Shown: positions 50,151 through 63,676, counted from the first letter of the stretch. The stretch: 64,000 nucleotides of DNA from Diphasiastrum complanatum (GCA_029204225.1 CM055096.1:43432901-43496900); one strand, 5' to 3'. A program made the numbers and translations. The notes: generated by a model from the letters alone, not told the origin.

Positions 50151-50860
50151 TAGCTAAGTCTCTATCTAATCCTTATTTGAGACTAGATTATACTAAGGGG
50201 CACATCCTAGTCTAATAGGGTCGATCTGGTACCTCTAATATTAACTAGATCATAGTCCTATCCTAAGTCTAAAATCTACTCTGCCAACTCAATTTCTATC
50301 TAATCCACATACTATCCTTCTAGGCTAACTAGGGGTAACTACTCCTAACTAATAGGTCGAACACTAGATTGACTAACTATGAAAACCTAATCTAGCCTAA
50401 CTTATCTTATCTAATCTATCTAAGGGTCACGGTCAGCAACTACCCTAGTCTATGGGTCTTGATCGGTTATTCTAAAGCTAATCGATCTAAAAATTTATTC
50501 TAATGGATCAAATTCCTAGATCTAATCAGGTTGATCCTAGTTAGCAGGTCAGGATCATCTAACTTGAAACTAACTAGGCTAGCAAACTTTCTAATCTAAA
50601 ACTACCTAGTCGACAACTGACCTAATCAACTAAGTAGTCCTAATCTAATTTAACTATCTGATCTAGCTACCTAATTTTCCTAGCTATTCTAGATTTAATT
50701 TGAACACTAAGGATCTAACTCCTAACTCCCAAGGATCTAGATATAAACTATCCCTAAGATTTATTTTTTTTCTCTCCCAATTGACAACTATGTAATCCAT
50801 CAGTCTAGATAAATTAAACTAAAGGTATCTAGCTACACCTACCTAAGCTAGATAATGGAG
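50150..50860. repeat. CTAA/CTAG-rich cryptic repeat tract
   Basis: About 700 bp composed largely of scrambled ctaact, tctaatc, ctagat and cctaac motifs, with one strand poor in G. No fixed period could be seen, and no coding frame of length. Probably a degenerate satellite or LTR/UTR part of the adjacent Ty3 relic. Confidence 0.6.
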
Positions 50861-51910
50861 TGTTGATGGTTCATATTGAGCAGAAGAAGACGATGTGGAT
50901 GGCAGTTCTGGGACATCCCTGAGCTCAACATTGACGGAGTAGTAGCGACACAACTTGCTGCCATTGATGGGCATGTCGAGCAAATTGCCTTATAGGTCGA
51001 CGAGAATAACTACACTATTAGGTCAGATCTCTACTACTTTGTACGGTCCTTCTCTCTAAAACTTAAGTTTGCCTTTGTGTGCCATGGCATTGTATAAGAG
51101 GGACAATTCTCTCTTAACGAGGTCCTTGGTCTTGATATTCCAATCGTGCCAGGCCTTCCGTCATTGTTTTCCTACAACTAGGGCGTGAAGCGCTAGCAAG
51201 CGAGTTTCATGAAGTTGAAGAAGATTTTCTAATCTCCTCTTGGTGGATTCCTCTATACTAAGTCATTCGGTGATGGTGACTCTTAGACTTGGAACAACAA
51301 ACTCAACAGGCATCACGGCTTCCTATCCATACACCATTTGAAATGGAGTTTGTCCAGTACTCACTTTGAATGCGATTCTGAAAGCCTATAAAGTTGCATG
51401 AAGCTTATATTCCCAATCCGATCATGAAGCTTCAACCTGCATCTTCGTGATAATTCCACAGAGGACCTTGTATGACAATTATGCTTGTCCATTGCAACGC
51501 AGGTAATAGGGTATACTCCTCCTATAGACAACCAAATAATTAGAGGATAATAGGTGAGTGATAGTCTCGTTTAGAAATGTGTTCCACAATCACTCATGAG
51601 TTCTAGTGGGCACCCAAAATGGACTAAGACGTTCTCATATAGGAATTTGGTAGTGGAGTTGGAATCAACCTTCCTCACAACCTTGGCTTCTACCCATTTG
51701 GTTAAGTAGTCGGTGGCTATGATAATATATCGAGCTTGGGAGTCACGGGTAGCTGGACGAATAGGGCCGACATAGTCTAGGCCCCATTTCTCAAATGGAA
51801 TTTCAGTCAGTATAGGTCGTAATGACATTCTATCTTTTCCTTGGGTTTGGTTGAACTGTTGGCACACGTCACACCTCTTAACTTGATAGTGGGTTGGAAG
51901 CAATTTTGAG
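50861..51910 (-). pseudogene. Ty3/gypsy integrase relic
   Basis: The minus-strand frame at 51571-51903 encodes the integrase zinc-finger Cys pair (RCDVCQQFN) and the catalytic core from WGLDYVGPI to LVHFGCPLELMSDCGTHF, that is, the first two acidic residues. Downstream, in broken frames, are the core end and C-terminal part (LLALHALVVGKQ, YKVVEI, LVDL...GNLLDMPINGSKL). Many stops are present. It belongs to a different Ty3 family from the chromovirus, with no chromodomain visible. Confidence 0.85.
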
Positions 51911-52057
51911 TGATTCTTTCCATTTGTCTACATTTGTTTTGATTGTTTTGAGGTTCTATCAATGTGTATCTTATTTTTAGGTTGGAGTCCGTACTCAGAC
52001 AATGTTTCACACGTGTGAAACCATAAAGTACACTTACCTTCAATTAATGATTGTTCT

Positions 52058-52742
<685 letters not shown>

Positions 52743-52754
52743 TGGTATCAGAGC
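52743..52754 (+). promoter_or_regulatory. Primer binding site
   Basis: tggtatcagagc directly after the LTR end CA at 52741-52742. The element leader follows for about 400 bp until another LTR interrupts it at 53155. Confidence 0.85.
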
Positions 52755-53154
52755 TTGCATTTCAGGTTATGAAGGAAGCATTCACATCTATCAATAATTT
52801 GGGAAAGATATCAATGCTAGAGCATGCTAGATTGAATTCTAATCCAAAATCGAGTTTCTTGCACATGTGGATTGGATCTTTTGTGGATCAAAACTCAAAA
52901 TAGGTTTATATTTTTGATAAATTCCAATTTCACAACATACTTACTAGATTTGGATGATTTTTAGAGCATTTGAAAAGCTTAAGCGGTGGCTACAAGATTG
53001 CATATCATGTTTTAGACAATTGCATGTAGAAATTGAAAAAATCAATTTTTTATGATTTTCTCAAAACCTTAATTTTTATTGGATCTCTAGATTGTGAGGT
53101 TAATGAACTTCATTTGAGTGTGTTTCAATCTTAGGAAGTGGCAAGAGGCATTAG

Positions 53155-54621
53155 TGTCGGAAATAGGATAGATAATAGCAGCGGAAACTTCCTATTTCAA
53201 GTGCATGACTACGCCTATCAAAAATTGAACAAAGCAGTAGTGATGGAAATCACGTTCAATCTTTAGCAACTAACTTTGAGATCACTAGATACTAAGTGAT
53301 TACGTAGCCAAACATGAAGTATTAAATTCTTAGACAATTTCTATCAGTTACAAAAAAAATATAGAGATGCATGCATTTTGACATATACTGAACGCAACAA
53401 CAAGATAGTATTGATTCAGAAAAACAAAATCAGATGCTAAAACAATAGCGGATAGAAACCGCACACTCTAAGCTGTCTCTGAGTAACTGAGAATAAGTCC
53501 GATAATAAGCAGCTATGCTGATAAGCAATAGCGCAATAGCAATTCTAAAATAAATCTCTAAAAGACTGAGTTAGAATGCTCAAGACATTAGAGGAAGTTT
53601 GAGCTCAAAAAGGGCTGCATATGAATTCGTGCCAAGATCTATTTTGCATTTTGTCACTATTTTTAACCAATATTTTTGAATCGCTATAACTTTTCAATAG
53701 TAGCTCAAAAGTATAACATATAATATATCATTGGAAAGCGCTCGTCGAGCGCTTTCCAAGCACCAATTTTCGTCACATTTTGATATGGCAATCAAAAGTT
53801 ATGTCATTTTTAGTGTAGACTCAAAATGTGACTCAAAGAAGTAACGTTACTTAAAGCCACTATGTCAAGAAACTATTGGGCCACATGTACAAAAGAAGTG
53901 AATAAAAAATGAAAAAGGAATATTGACAAAAGGTCCTTTTTGTGTTTAAACTTCCTCTAATGGAGTTCAAGCTTAAAAGCTTGATAGAGAGCTAACTACA
54001 ATACTTGTTGAACTTGATCTCTTTGATCATTTTCGTAATTTTTAAATGTATGAATATGAATAGCTACATACACTAAGCAATTAGGTCGTCAATTGCAATT
54101 GCCAATTGACTGACATCCACTGGCATCCATCCGGTTCCTTGTCATTGATTGCTGATAAGCGACGAAAATTGGCCGTAAATTGTATGTCTACGTAAATGAA
54201 CTAGACTGTCACTTCTGCAGAAATGAACCAAAACAGCCACAGGCGACACTGTCACAAAAAGACAACAATGTCAGGATTTTGCGAAAAACCCGACGCTGCC
54301 TTAAAAACGCATGTAGGGTTGTCTCACACTTTGCCAGAGTCATTTCTTGAACATTTGAGGCACTTAGAAAAATGTGACTCTGTATTTTTACTCATAATTC
54401 TTGTCAGGTGAAAAATGCGAAAAAGACGACACTGCATTTTTACAGGAGATTCCTAATAGACGAAAAATGTGACACTGTTGTCAACTCCATGTATTTCTGA
54501 AGACTGTGTAAAAACACTTGTAGTTTTGCAGACTGTATAAAAACACATAAACATCAGCGAAATTGGATAAACAATAGATGAAACTGATTAGTCGATTAGT
54601 AAGAAGGAGAATAATCCAACA
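53155..54621 (-). repeat. Probable 3' LTR of antisense Copia element (long LTR)
   Basis: In plus coordinates it begins tgtcggaaat and ends ataatccaaca. On the minus strand that is TGTTGGATTAT...ATTTCCGACA, with matching inverted ends. The minus-strand sequence just before it (54622-54633) is attaagggggag, a classic Copia polypurine tract, and Copia pol follows at higher coordinates. The size (1467 bp) is large but plausible. Confidence 0.65.
53731..53759. repeat. 29-nt near-perfect palindrome
   Basis: Two 14-bp arms (ttggaaagcgctcg and its complement) around a single base. It would fold into a very tight hairpin. It lies inside the presumed Copia LTR. Confidence 0.95.
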
Positions 54622-54633
54622 CTCCCCCTTAAT

Positions 54634-56158
54634 CTGAATCTTTGAATGCCTTGACCTTCAAACTTAGTTCTACATAGAATCTTCTGTGTGCTTCCAAACT
54701 TAATGCTTTGGTAAAAATATTTGCTGTCATATCTTGCGTTCTACAGTACTACAATCTGACCTCTTTGTTGAGAATTTTGCTTCTGACGAAATGATACTTT
54801 CAGTTCAATGTGCTTACTCCTAGAATGAAATCTAGGGTTGGCTGATAAAGCGATGGATCTTGATTATCACAAAATAATGTCGTCGGAGCATATTGATTTA
54901 AATCGATATCTGAGGGTAAGTTTCTCAACCAAATTGTTTCCTTTGTATCTTGAGAGACTGCAATATACTCTGATTCAGTGGAAGATAGAGCTATTGAAGA
55001 TTGCTTGCGACTGTTCCAGGAAATTGGACCATTGTTGAGGAAGAATGTAAATTTAGAAGTAGATTTATGAGTGTCTACATCTCCTACCCAACTGGATCAG
55101 TATAACCACTGAGTAAATTGAGTTTGTCATTGCCGACTGCTCCATAACAAATGCAAAAATCCATAGTAGCTCAAAGATATCTCATGACTCTGATAAGAGC
55201 CTTCCAATGTGTTACACCAGGATTAGTCATAAATTGACTAAGAGAGCTAACTGCAAAAATTGTCTGGCCTGGTACAGATCATGGCATGCATAAGAGATCT
55301 TGTAATAGAATGGTAAGGATACTCACGCGTCTGCTACTTCTCATGAATTGTTTGGGGACACTGGTCCTTTGACAATTGAGACCTGGCTACATTAGTGAGA
55401 GAGCTAACTTGCAATTTATCAGATTATATCTGACTAACATGTTGTAGATGTACCTCTATTGTGTAATGTAGAACAACTTTTGTTTTGTCTCTGTGGATTT
55501 GTATACCAAGGTAGAAATGAGCTTTGCCCATATCGGTCATGTCGAATTCGCAAGATAGCATTGTCTTGGCCTCTTTTATTAGATCGGCACTGTTCTTGAA
55601 AAGCAATGTATCATCCACATATAAAGTGATAATGATAAAAGACTACTGCACTGCTTTGAAGTAAACATTTGAATCTGAAGAGCTAGGTGTTGATCATTTC
55701 AATCATACTATAGTTGCCAAACTACAACATCATCATCTTCTGATTTGTCGTTGATATGTTGTTCATCAAGAGTAGAAGAGCTTGGACCTTCAATGAGAAT
55801 AGTCGAGTGTGAAACTGGAAAGTTCAATGTGTCAAGAGAATCTGACAGGTTGGCTACATGGGGACTGCCTTTTCCTTTGAGGTCTTGAAATTGATCTTCG
55901 ATGAAGATGACATCCCGGCTAGTGAATATCTTCGACTTGATGGGATCGAACAACTTGTAGGCATGATCTGAAATAGTGTAGCTGATGAAAACACATTTGA
56001 TACTCTAGAAGTCGAGCTTCTTCTTGAGATCACGAGGTATCTGTGCAAAAGCAGTACATTCAGAAACTCGTAGGTTTGATAAAGAAGGTTTGGTACATGT
56101 CCAAACTTCGAATGGTGTTTTGTTTGAGAGGCCTTTAGTAGGATTTTACAAGTAAAAA
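54634..56158 (-). pseudogene. Copia pol relic (integrase C-terminus and RT)
   Basis: Read from high to low coordinates on the minus strand: KTPFEVWT, then KPSLSNLRVSECTAFAQIPR (integrase end), LFDPIKSKIFTSRDVIFIED (55890-55953), and RT with YVDDTLLFKNS (about 55610) and FDMTDMGKAHFYLGIQI. A large internal deletion removed most of the RT between the linker and YVDD. The remainder to 54634 carries degraded RNase H. It pairs with the 3' LTR at 53155-54621. Confidence 0.85.
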
Positions 56159-56411
56159 GGAGAAAGTTCTCCAAATCCAAGGTAGGGGCCTCCAAATGTC
56201 CTCAGAAGCAACCTACAAGCTCCAAGATACTTCTCCAACTCCAAGCTAGGATGCCTCCACCTACAAGTAAGGATCTGCAAGCCTCCAAGGATCTCTCCTC
56301 CACATGTGTCCCTACTCTTAAACACAAAGGAAGATAACAAGCTGGCCTCAAGTATTCACCACCCAACCATAGCTAGATCCAAGCTGCAATCGTCTAATTG
56401 GACCTTTCCGT
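56159..56411. other. Spacer between Copia and Ty3 relics
   Basis: About 250 bp rich in repeated ctccaa and cctcca words (for example ctccaagatacttctccaac). No coding sequence recognised. Confidence 0.4.
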
Positions 56412-58010
56412 TTGATCGTCTGATTCTGGATGATCTGTAGAACTCATACTTAAAGTTGTTTCCAACTTTTCAAATACTGCTTGCCAAAAATTTCAAGTGA
56501 ATTTTGGGCCGCGGTCATTGACAATATCGCAAGGCAGCCCGTATAGTCGAAAAAACTTCTCAACAAACAGTTGAGCTAGTTCTGAAGCTTTAACAATAGT
56601 TTTTGTTGGGATAAATTGAGCAAACTTCGTAAGTCTATCAACAATGACCCAAACCGAATCGTGGCCCTTCCTTGTACATGGAAGCCTGACCACAAAATCT
56701 ATAGATATACTTTTCCACTTTCCGGTAGGAATATCTAAAGGATGTAATAGGCCACTAGCTTTTAGCCTTTCTGCTTTATTTAACTGGCACTTAGTACATT
56801 TAAGTATGTAGGCCTCTACCTGACTTTTCATTTTAGGCCACCAAAATTGCCTTCGAACTAAGTCAAGTGTTGCTTGTATACCCGGATGTCCTGCACATGG
56901 ACTATCATGACACTCATACAAGATTTGGGCCCTTACTTTGTCATTCTTTGGTACACACACCTTTCCCTTATGAAACAAAATCTTGTTTCGAATTAGGAAA
57001 TCAATTTCAGTCTTTCCTTGATTCAAGGAATCTTGCAAACTTGAATTGACCCTTGAAAGTACTTGTTGCCAATGCTTTCCAAAATAAGGATCAGACTCAT
57101 AAAGTCCTTGAAGAGATTGAAACAACCCCGGTTCTATAATAGTAAAGCTCAACTCAACTGATTAATAACCGATAACCTACTCAAAGCATTCGCTAGAGTA
57201 TTTTGACTTCCTTTATAGTAACGTATAGAAAAGTCAAAGATTTGGAGCACTTCAGCCCATTTAGCTTGTCTCCCCTTTAAATCTGTAATATCACAAAAAT
57301 ATCGAAGAGTCTGATGATCCATCAAAACTTCAAATCTAGCTCCATATAAATAATGTCGTCAAATTTTCAAGGAATAAACAATTGCTAATAGTTCATTCTC
57401 ATAGGTACAATACCTAGACTGAACAGGATTGAGTTTCTTGCTTTCATAAGCCACAGGATGTCCATCCTGTCTCAAAACAATTCCAATAGCATAATCACTG
57501 GCATCGGTCCTAACTACAAAAGCCTTATTAGGATCGCCAATGATTAGTATTGGTGCCGAAGTGACACTTTTCTTAAGCAACTCAAAACAAGTATTCATAT
57601 CCTCTGTCCACACCACTAGTGGACTCTTAGCCCTCCGGCTTAGCTTCTTATAGCATTTCAAGGCCTGGGTAAGGGGAAATGCCAATCGAGCAAATTGGGG
57701 AATATGCCGACAGAAAAATCCAACAAACTCCAAGAAAGACTTGATTTCCTGAACTGTGGTGAGAATTGGCCAATCAATAACCCTCTAGATACAATCTGGC
57801 TCAATCTCCACTCCTCGTTCGGAGATCTTATGCCCCAAGTAGGACAATTTCTTAGCAAAAAAAGCACATTTAGACTCCTTGGCAAAGAGCTTTTCTCTTC
57901 TTAGGGCATCCAAGACAATCCGAAGATGCTCTTTATGTTCTGCCAAAGTCTTACTGAACACTAGGATATCATCTAAGAATACCACTACGAATCTTCCCAA
58001 ATATGGTCTG
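56412..58010 (-). pseudogene. Ty3/gypsy RT-RNase H-integrase fragment
   Basis: Minus-strand order: [20 protein letters not shown] (RT palm, 57940-58000) and KLFAKESKCAFF, then a stop at 57787 in the thumb region. RNase H (VVRTDASDYAIGIVLRQDG) follows to a stop at 57359. Integrase comes next, with HDSPCAGHPGIQATLDLVRR and CTKCQLNKAE (zinc site), SIDFVVRLP (first D), VNDRGPKFT (second D), a stop, and then HPESDDQTER (E). It is cut off at both ends and fused at about 58010 directly to Copia RNase H. Confidence 0.92.
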
Positions 58011-60111
58011 AAGCAAGAGCCTGGGCCGAGATGTTATCACACTTGATCATTGGTAGGTCATCTTCCTTGATGCACTTTAGCTGCATTAGTAACCTCTTGA
58101 TCCAGAGCACCTCTTTGGTAGTTGTAGTGAGTGCTTTGTACTCGGCCTCACATGAAGAGAGGATATAGTATCTTGCTTTTTGGAAAGCCAAGATATTAGA
58201 TTGCCTCCAAGAAAGATAGTGTATGCACTAATAGACTTTCGATCCATCTTGTCACTTGCAAAGTCCGAATCCGAGTAGCCAACAATGGATAGATCTTCAC
58301 TTTTATAGAGCAGACCATAATCATAAGATGAAGATACATATCTTAGAATCCTCTTGGCCATCTTCCAATGATGGATCTTAGGATCTTGCATAAACTGACT
58401 CAATTTGTGCACACAAAAACTTAGATCGGGCCTAGTAATGGTAAGCCAAATCAAGGAGCCTACAAGACTCCTAAAAAGTGTGATGTCCTCAAAGGGTCTT
58501 TCATCACCCTTATTAGGATCTTTTACAATTTGCTCCATTGGAGTATCTATGCTCTTAGAATCTTCCATATGGAATTTTTTCAACATAGAGTCAGCATATC
58601 TAGATTGACATATAAAGACATGATTTTCATAAAAATCAATTTCTAGGCCTAGGATGTAATGTATCTCTCCTAGATCTTGCATTTTAAACTCACATCCAAG
58701 TGCTAGCTTAGTTTCATCAACTAGCTTGATACAACTTCCACAAAGAATAATGTCATCAACATAAATTAGAAGAATGACAATATTGTTATCAACAAACTTT
58801 AGATACATGGAAGAATCATAGTCACTAAGAGTAAATCCTAGTGAGATAAGAAAAGAATTAAGTCTTGAATACCATGATCTTGGTGCTTGCTTGAGTCCAT
58901 AAAGACTTTTGATGATGAATCCTTGAGGTTGTTCCATATAGATCTCCTCCTCAAGATAACCATTTAGAAAAGCATTGGATACATCTAATTGGAACACCTT
59001 CCACTTGAAGAAACAAGCAAGAGAAATAAGAATTCTTATTGTCACCATCTTTGCAACGGGTGCAAAGGTCTCCTCATAATCAAGGCCATGGATTTGAGCA
59101 AATCCTTTGGCACATAATCTTGCTTTATGCTTGTTGATGGTGCCATCATGATTGAACTTGATCTGAAATACCCACTTGCAACCTATCACATGCTTGTTGG
59201 ATGGAGGATCCAGAAGCTCCCAAGTATTGTTGGTGATCAATGCATCATACTCTTGCTTCATGGCATCATACCACTCCTTGGTATTGAGTGCCTCTTGTAC
59301 ATTCTTTGGCTCTTCATGAGAGACATAGAAAACATAATTAGTGGAATCAAGATCCACTTGTTTGCCTTTGTCAACATATGAGAGCCTCTTAGGCTCGGAT
59401 CTATCTCTCATGGATCTTCTTGGTGAGAAAATCCGAGGAGAGTCTTCTTCAAATCTCGACCCCATCACATCATGATTGTCTTCAAAATCAATAATTGGTG
59501 ATGCATCCATAGACTTCTTCAAAAGATGAGTGTTGATCTTCATGAAAGACAACATCTCTACTTTCATTAACTTGAGAAGTAGAGAGTATAAAGACTCTAT
59601 AGGCCTTCTTGGTGGATGAGTATCCAACCATGATCCCTTTGCATGCACTAGGATCTTCCTTCTTCCTTGTTTCCAAGGGAATATGGACAAAGCATATGCA
59701 TCCAAAAACTCTAAGGTGATCAACCTTAGGCTTCTTCAAATATAAGATTTCATATGGTGACTTTCCTCCAAGAGCTATATGTGGGAGCCTATTGCAAAGA
59801 TAATTTGCACAATTAATGGCTTCTCCCCAAAAATCTTTGGGCAAAGATGCCTCAATTCTCATAGATTTTGCACATTCACATAGAGATTTATTCTTTCTCT
59901 CGGCCACTCCATTTTGAGATGGAGAGTAGGCACAAGAGAACTCTCTTTTGATGCCTTCAAGCTCACAAAAATCTTGAAATTTATTGGGGATATATTCACC
60001 ACCTCCATCACTTCTAAGAGCTTTAATCTTTAATGGGAATTGCTTCTCTACATAAGCTTTGAGTGAAGAAAACTCAAATGATGAACAATAAGTGTTGCTA
60101 CACACTCTCAA
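58011..60111 (-). pseudogene. Copia integrase-RT-RNase H, disrupted
   Basis: Minus strand, high to low coordinates. The integrase core at 59488-60111 has KALRSDGGGEYIPNKFQDFC and SPSQNGVAERKNKSL (D and E of DDE). A frameshift near 59530 leads into RT at 58086-59540 (ALNTKEWYDAMKQEYDALI, FAPVAKMVTIR, VFQLDVSNAFLNGYLEEEIY, SLYGLKQAPRSW, LLIYVDDIILCGS). RNase H follows (GYSDSDFASDKMDRKS), with a second frameshift before the EAEYKALTTTTKEVLW part at 58100-58180. It ends abruptly at the Ty3 fragment. A small deletion precedes SLYGLKQ. Its 5' LTR is at 60812-61427. Confidence 0.95.
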
Positions 60112-60799
60112 TGGAATCCAATAATAGAGTACTATCTCCTCCTATGAAAGATCTTGCAACTATTTGTGAATTGATTCTCACTAGCTACACAAATCTCTCT
60201 AAAACAAGATCTATTTCACATCAAATGATGGAGTATGGGAAAATTTAGGATCAAACACTCTTAGCATGTGTGAAGTACACTAAGATACCAAATTTGACTA
60301 AAATACAATGATATTGCATGAAACAAAATGGCTAAGATCTCAAAACAGTGCCTAGATCACATGTAGATGAGATTGGTAAGCATTCAACAGTGATTTTGGA
60401 TCAAACAGGCAATCTCTTGACCAAACCAAATGTGTCCACCCATTACTAGGTGCCCTACCTAACCCTCTTCAAAAGCTTATAAATTTTGATTGGCTCAACC
60501 AAATGGAATGAAACTGATTGCATCAAAAACTAGACAAAAATAGCTTCAAAACAAGCTATCAAGCAAGATAAATGGATCAAGCATGAGAGAGAACCTCCAA
60601 ACTGAAATTGGATGTTCCTCACACGTGTCTGAGCACCTGATTTTGTAGTACCAGGTCAGACCCAATCAATGTCCTTTTGATCTCTTTTGATCCAAAATTG
60701 AACAAGATAGCTAGGAAAATGGACCTTGACAATTTCTAGCTCAAGATTGATGAATAGTTTTCACTTAAATGGATCAAAATGCATGGTAACCTTAAGTAA
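60112..60799 (-). other. Degraded gag region/leader of Copia element
   Basis: Between the primer site at 60800 and the integrase at 60111 there are only about 690 bp, far too short for gag, protease and pre-integrase. No domain is readable, so the 5' coding part is deleted. Confidence 0.6.
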
Positions 60800-60811
60800 G
60801 CTCTGATACCA
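60800..60811 (-). promoter_or_regulatory. Primer binding site (minus strand)
   Basis: gctctgatacca on the plus strand is the complement of tggtatcagagc. It is directly adjacent to the LTR at 60812. Confidence 0.9.
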
Positions 60812-61427
60812 TGTTGATTTCACACGTGTGGATTGTCCACAACATGTACTTGTGATCTCCTAAGGTGTGTAGATGCACCAAGATCAAGACTAGATTGAGA
60901 TTCAAGATCAATCTTAGATCCTATGGCCTACTATACATTCAATCACTTCCAACTCTCACTCACACGTGTGGGAAGTATTAAAAAATTATTCTAAGTATAA
61001 ACAAGCTGCTCTCCTTGAGTAGAGAGAGAAATCTAGAAATCCAATAACACTCAAAATCCACATAATCACCAAATCAATTAGATCCAAAATGAGGAGTAAA
61101 ATGATACTAGTAGATCCACGAGCTACCACTATGCTTAACTATGATTGGACCACACTTTGTCACCTCTTAATCCTATTGGATCATTGATCCATGCACCTCT
61201 TAATTCTATTGGACTATATTCAAGCACACCTCAAATTCCTATTGGACCTCACATGGTTCCACCTCTAAATCCTATTGGACCTCTTAGAATTCATCAAACA
61301 AAGGCGTTACACTTGTCTACACTCTAATTGGCCCGAGTTTAGCCTCTTACTCTATTTTGGCTCAATAGTGGCATTACAAGTGGAAATGCATAATTTGTCA
61401 TCTATACCAAATTTGTTCCTATCAACA
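60812..61427 (-). repeat. 5' LTR of antisense Copia element
   Basis: 616 bp with inverted ends TGTTGA/TCAACA. It carries several cacacgtgtg palindromes near its primer-site end and a run of diverged cctattgga-type units (61160-61290). On the minus strand it leads into the primer site and the Copia pol at 58011-60111. No matching 3' LTR was found below 58011. Confidence 0.88.
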
Positions 61428-62900
61428 TCCTACACCTAGATGCTTGATGGAAAAAACATAAGACCCCTATATCTAACATAGATAATCTTTTTCAATTCTT
61501 CACAACTATCAAGTAGTGGTTTGATGATGGACATGCTTGATCTTGAAGCTTGAATTGGCGTGGCAATGGCAGGCGTTAAAGGTTCTCCTGGAACAATGCC
61601 TTTGCCTTTGATGTCGATGAGCTGATCCTCGATAAAGACTGTATTTCGGCTGAACAAGATTTGCTAGGTCTCGAGATCATACAACTTATATGTGTTGTCA
61701 GATGAAGTATAAACAATTAGAATGGTCTTGAGACTTTGGAAGTCAAATTTCTGCCTGGCCTCTTTCGGGATCTACAGGTAGGCAATGCATCCAAACACTC
61801 GTAGGTTCTTCACATAAGGCTTAGAGACTGTCCACACCTCATGGGTGGTCTGCTTGAGAGGGCCTTGGTTGAACATCTATTCTGGACGTAAGCTGCAGTG
61901 GAGACAACTTCGGCCTAGAAGCTCTTGGGCAGTGATGCATGCGCCGACATACATTTAGTTGATTCAACCATAGTACAATTTTTTCTCTCAGCCAAGCCAT
62001 TTGATTGAGGTGAATAAGGAGTGATAAATTGCTGCTCAATGCCTTGGCTTTGGCAGTATTCCTTAAATTCGATAGAGATGTACTCGCCACCATTGTCAGA
62101 CCTTAGGGCTTTGATCATCCTTCCAGTCTCTTTTTCTGCATGCTCCTTGAAGATTCTGAAGTAATTAAATATTCGGATTTCTTCATGATAAAATGCACCA
62201 TAGTTCTTTTGGAGAACTCGTCAATAAAAGTTATGAAATACTTTGCATCCTTCAGAGAAGGATTCTACATCGGGCCACAAATGTGTGTATGTACAACATC
62301 TAACAATCCTCTAGCAATATGCTGATGGCTTGTTCTAAATAGTTTTCTAGTCTGTTTACCAACTAAGCAGTCTTGACAGACAAATAACTCGACTTTATTA
62401 TCAGGATAGTCTAATCAAGAACAATAGAATGTTTAGACATTTGTTGTACAGAAGCATGATTCAAGTGACCAAGTCTATAATGCCAAAGTACACTTTTATT
62501 TGCTTGAATGGAGGTAAGCGTCTGACTAGAGGTAGAAAAGCAATGACTCAATCTATACAAGTATCCATGCCTCTTTCCAAGTGCTGGATCTTGCATGTCC
62601 TATCAACTACTTTGATGTGCTCAAGATGTCCTAGACTTCCTTAGATGTTTGAGCTTCGGACACATGGCCGATCTGAGTATCCGAAATGTTGAGGATGATC
62701 AGCGCAAATGCTTTGCCCATCTGGAGATTGTTGTGTCGTCAGCTTTGGGTATTCCCTCTACGCTTGTGACAACATCATACAACTCCTTAGCCATTAGCAT
62801 GGTTCTCATCTTAAATTTCCATAGATGGTAATTATTAGCTCCATCAAGCTTTTCCATGATAGGACTAGCTTTTCCTTGGAAATCTATGTGGAAGATTAGT
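61428..62900 (-). pseudogene. Second Copia relic: gag, pre-integrase, integrase
   Basis: Minus strand, high to low coordinates. Gag begins EKLDGANNYHLWKFKMRTML and LMAKELYDVVTSVEG near 62855, followed by a deletion of the zinc knuckle and protease. Then come LGKRHGYLYRLSH and WHYRLGHLNHASVQQMSK (62411-62596), the integrase core KALRSDNGGEYISIEF and SPQSNGLAERKNCTMVE (61915-62118), and a linker SRNTVFIEDQLIDIKGKG (61600-61657). It is interrupted at 61427 by the LTR of the other Copia element, so it is older. It is related to the copies at 40890 and 54634. Confidence 0.88.
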
Positions 62901-63052
62901 CTAGGTGATAGGAGTAAGTATCAGTGACTTAAGTATGAAAATTTGGTGCTGAATTATAGAACAAGAAGACAATCACTCTATCGACTAGTAGAGTCTAACA
63001 CAGTATCAATTAAATTTGGACTTTGGCAAAACAATTGGACTTTTTTTAGGAT

Positions 63053-63057
63053 CCCCC

Positions 63058-63140
<83 letters not shown>
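63053..63140. repeat. C16-(CT)n array
   Basis: A run of 16 C at 63053-63068 runs into (CT)n to 63140. Same polyC-CT arrangement as inside the 47.4-47.8 kb array. Confidence 0.98.
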
Positions 63141-63142
<2 letters not shown>

Positions 63143-63676
63143 GGGATAGAACATGGAAATGAAATTTGGTTCCACATTGACCACATTTAAATACACTCTG
63201 TTTTAATATTTCAATTCTAATATATTCTTATATATAAATTTAGTGTATCACCTATAAAAATTACATTCACTACCTACAAGTATGACATCTCAAGAGACAT
63301 ATAACATTGGAATCTTCAAATTAGTTGCGTAGACTTTAAGGTTCATGAAATGAGAGCTTGAACCAAATTGTATGATCATATTGCACATTGTGCATTTTCC
63401 AAGACCAAAGAGTAGAATATGCCTAGTTTAACCTTTTAGACTAAATTATTCTATTCTAAAAGTTGCAAATTTAAAGCAACTAATATTTGGATTCTTTAGA
63501 ATCTCTAAAAGTCGTTAAACTTTCCACATTACAACTTTCTCATGGTCTTACAATACGCATGCCATGGAATAGAATTAACTTGGGGTGACATGCCCACACC
63601 CTAGCATACAAAAAACCGGATTTTTACGAAATTGTTAGGCTAGAACTGCAACTGTCAAAAAATTTACAGCTTCAAA
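63141..63676. other. No gene recognised
   Basis: AT-rich DNA between the microsatellite and the stop codon of the right-edge open frame. Confidence 0.4.
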
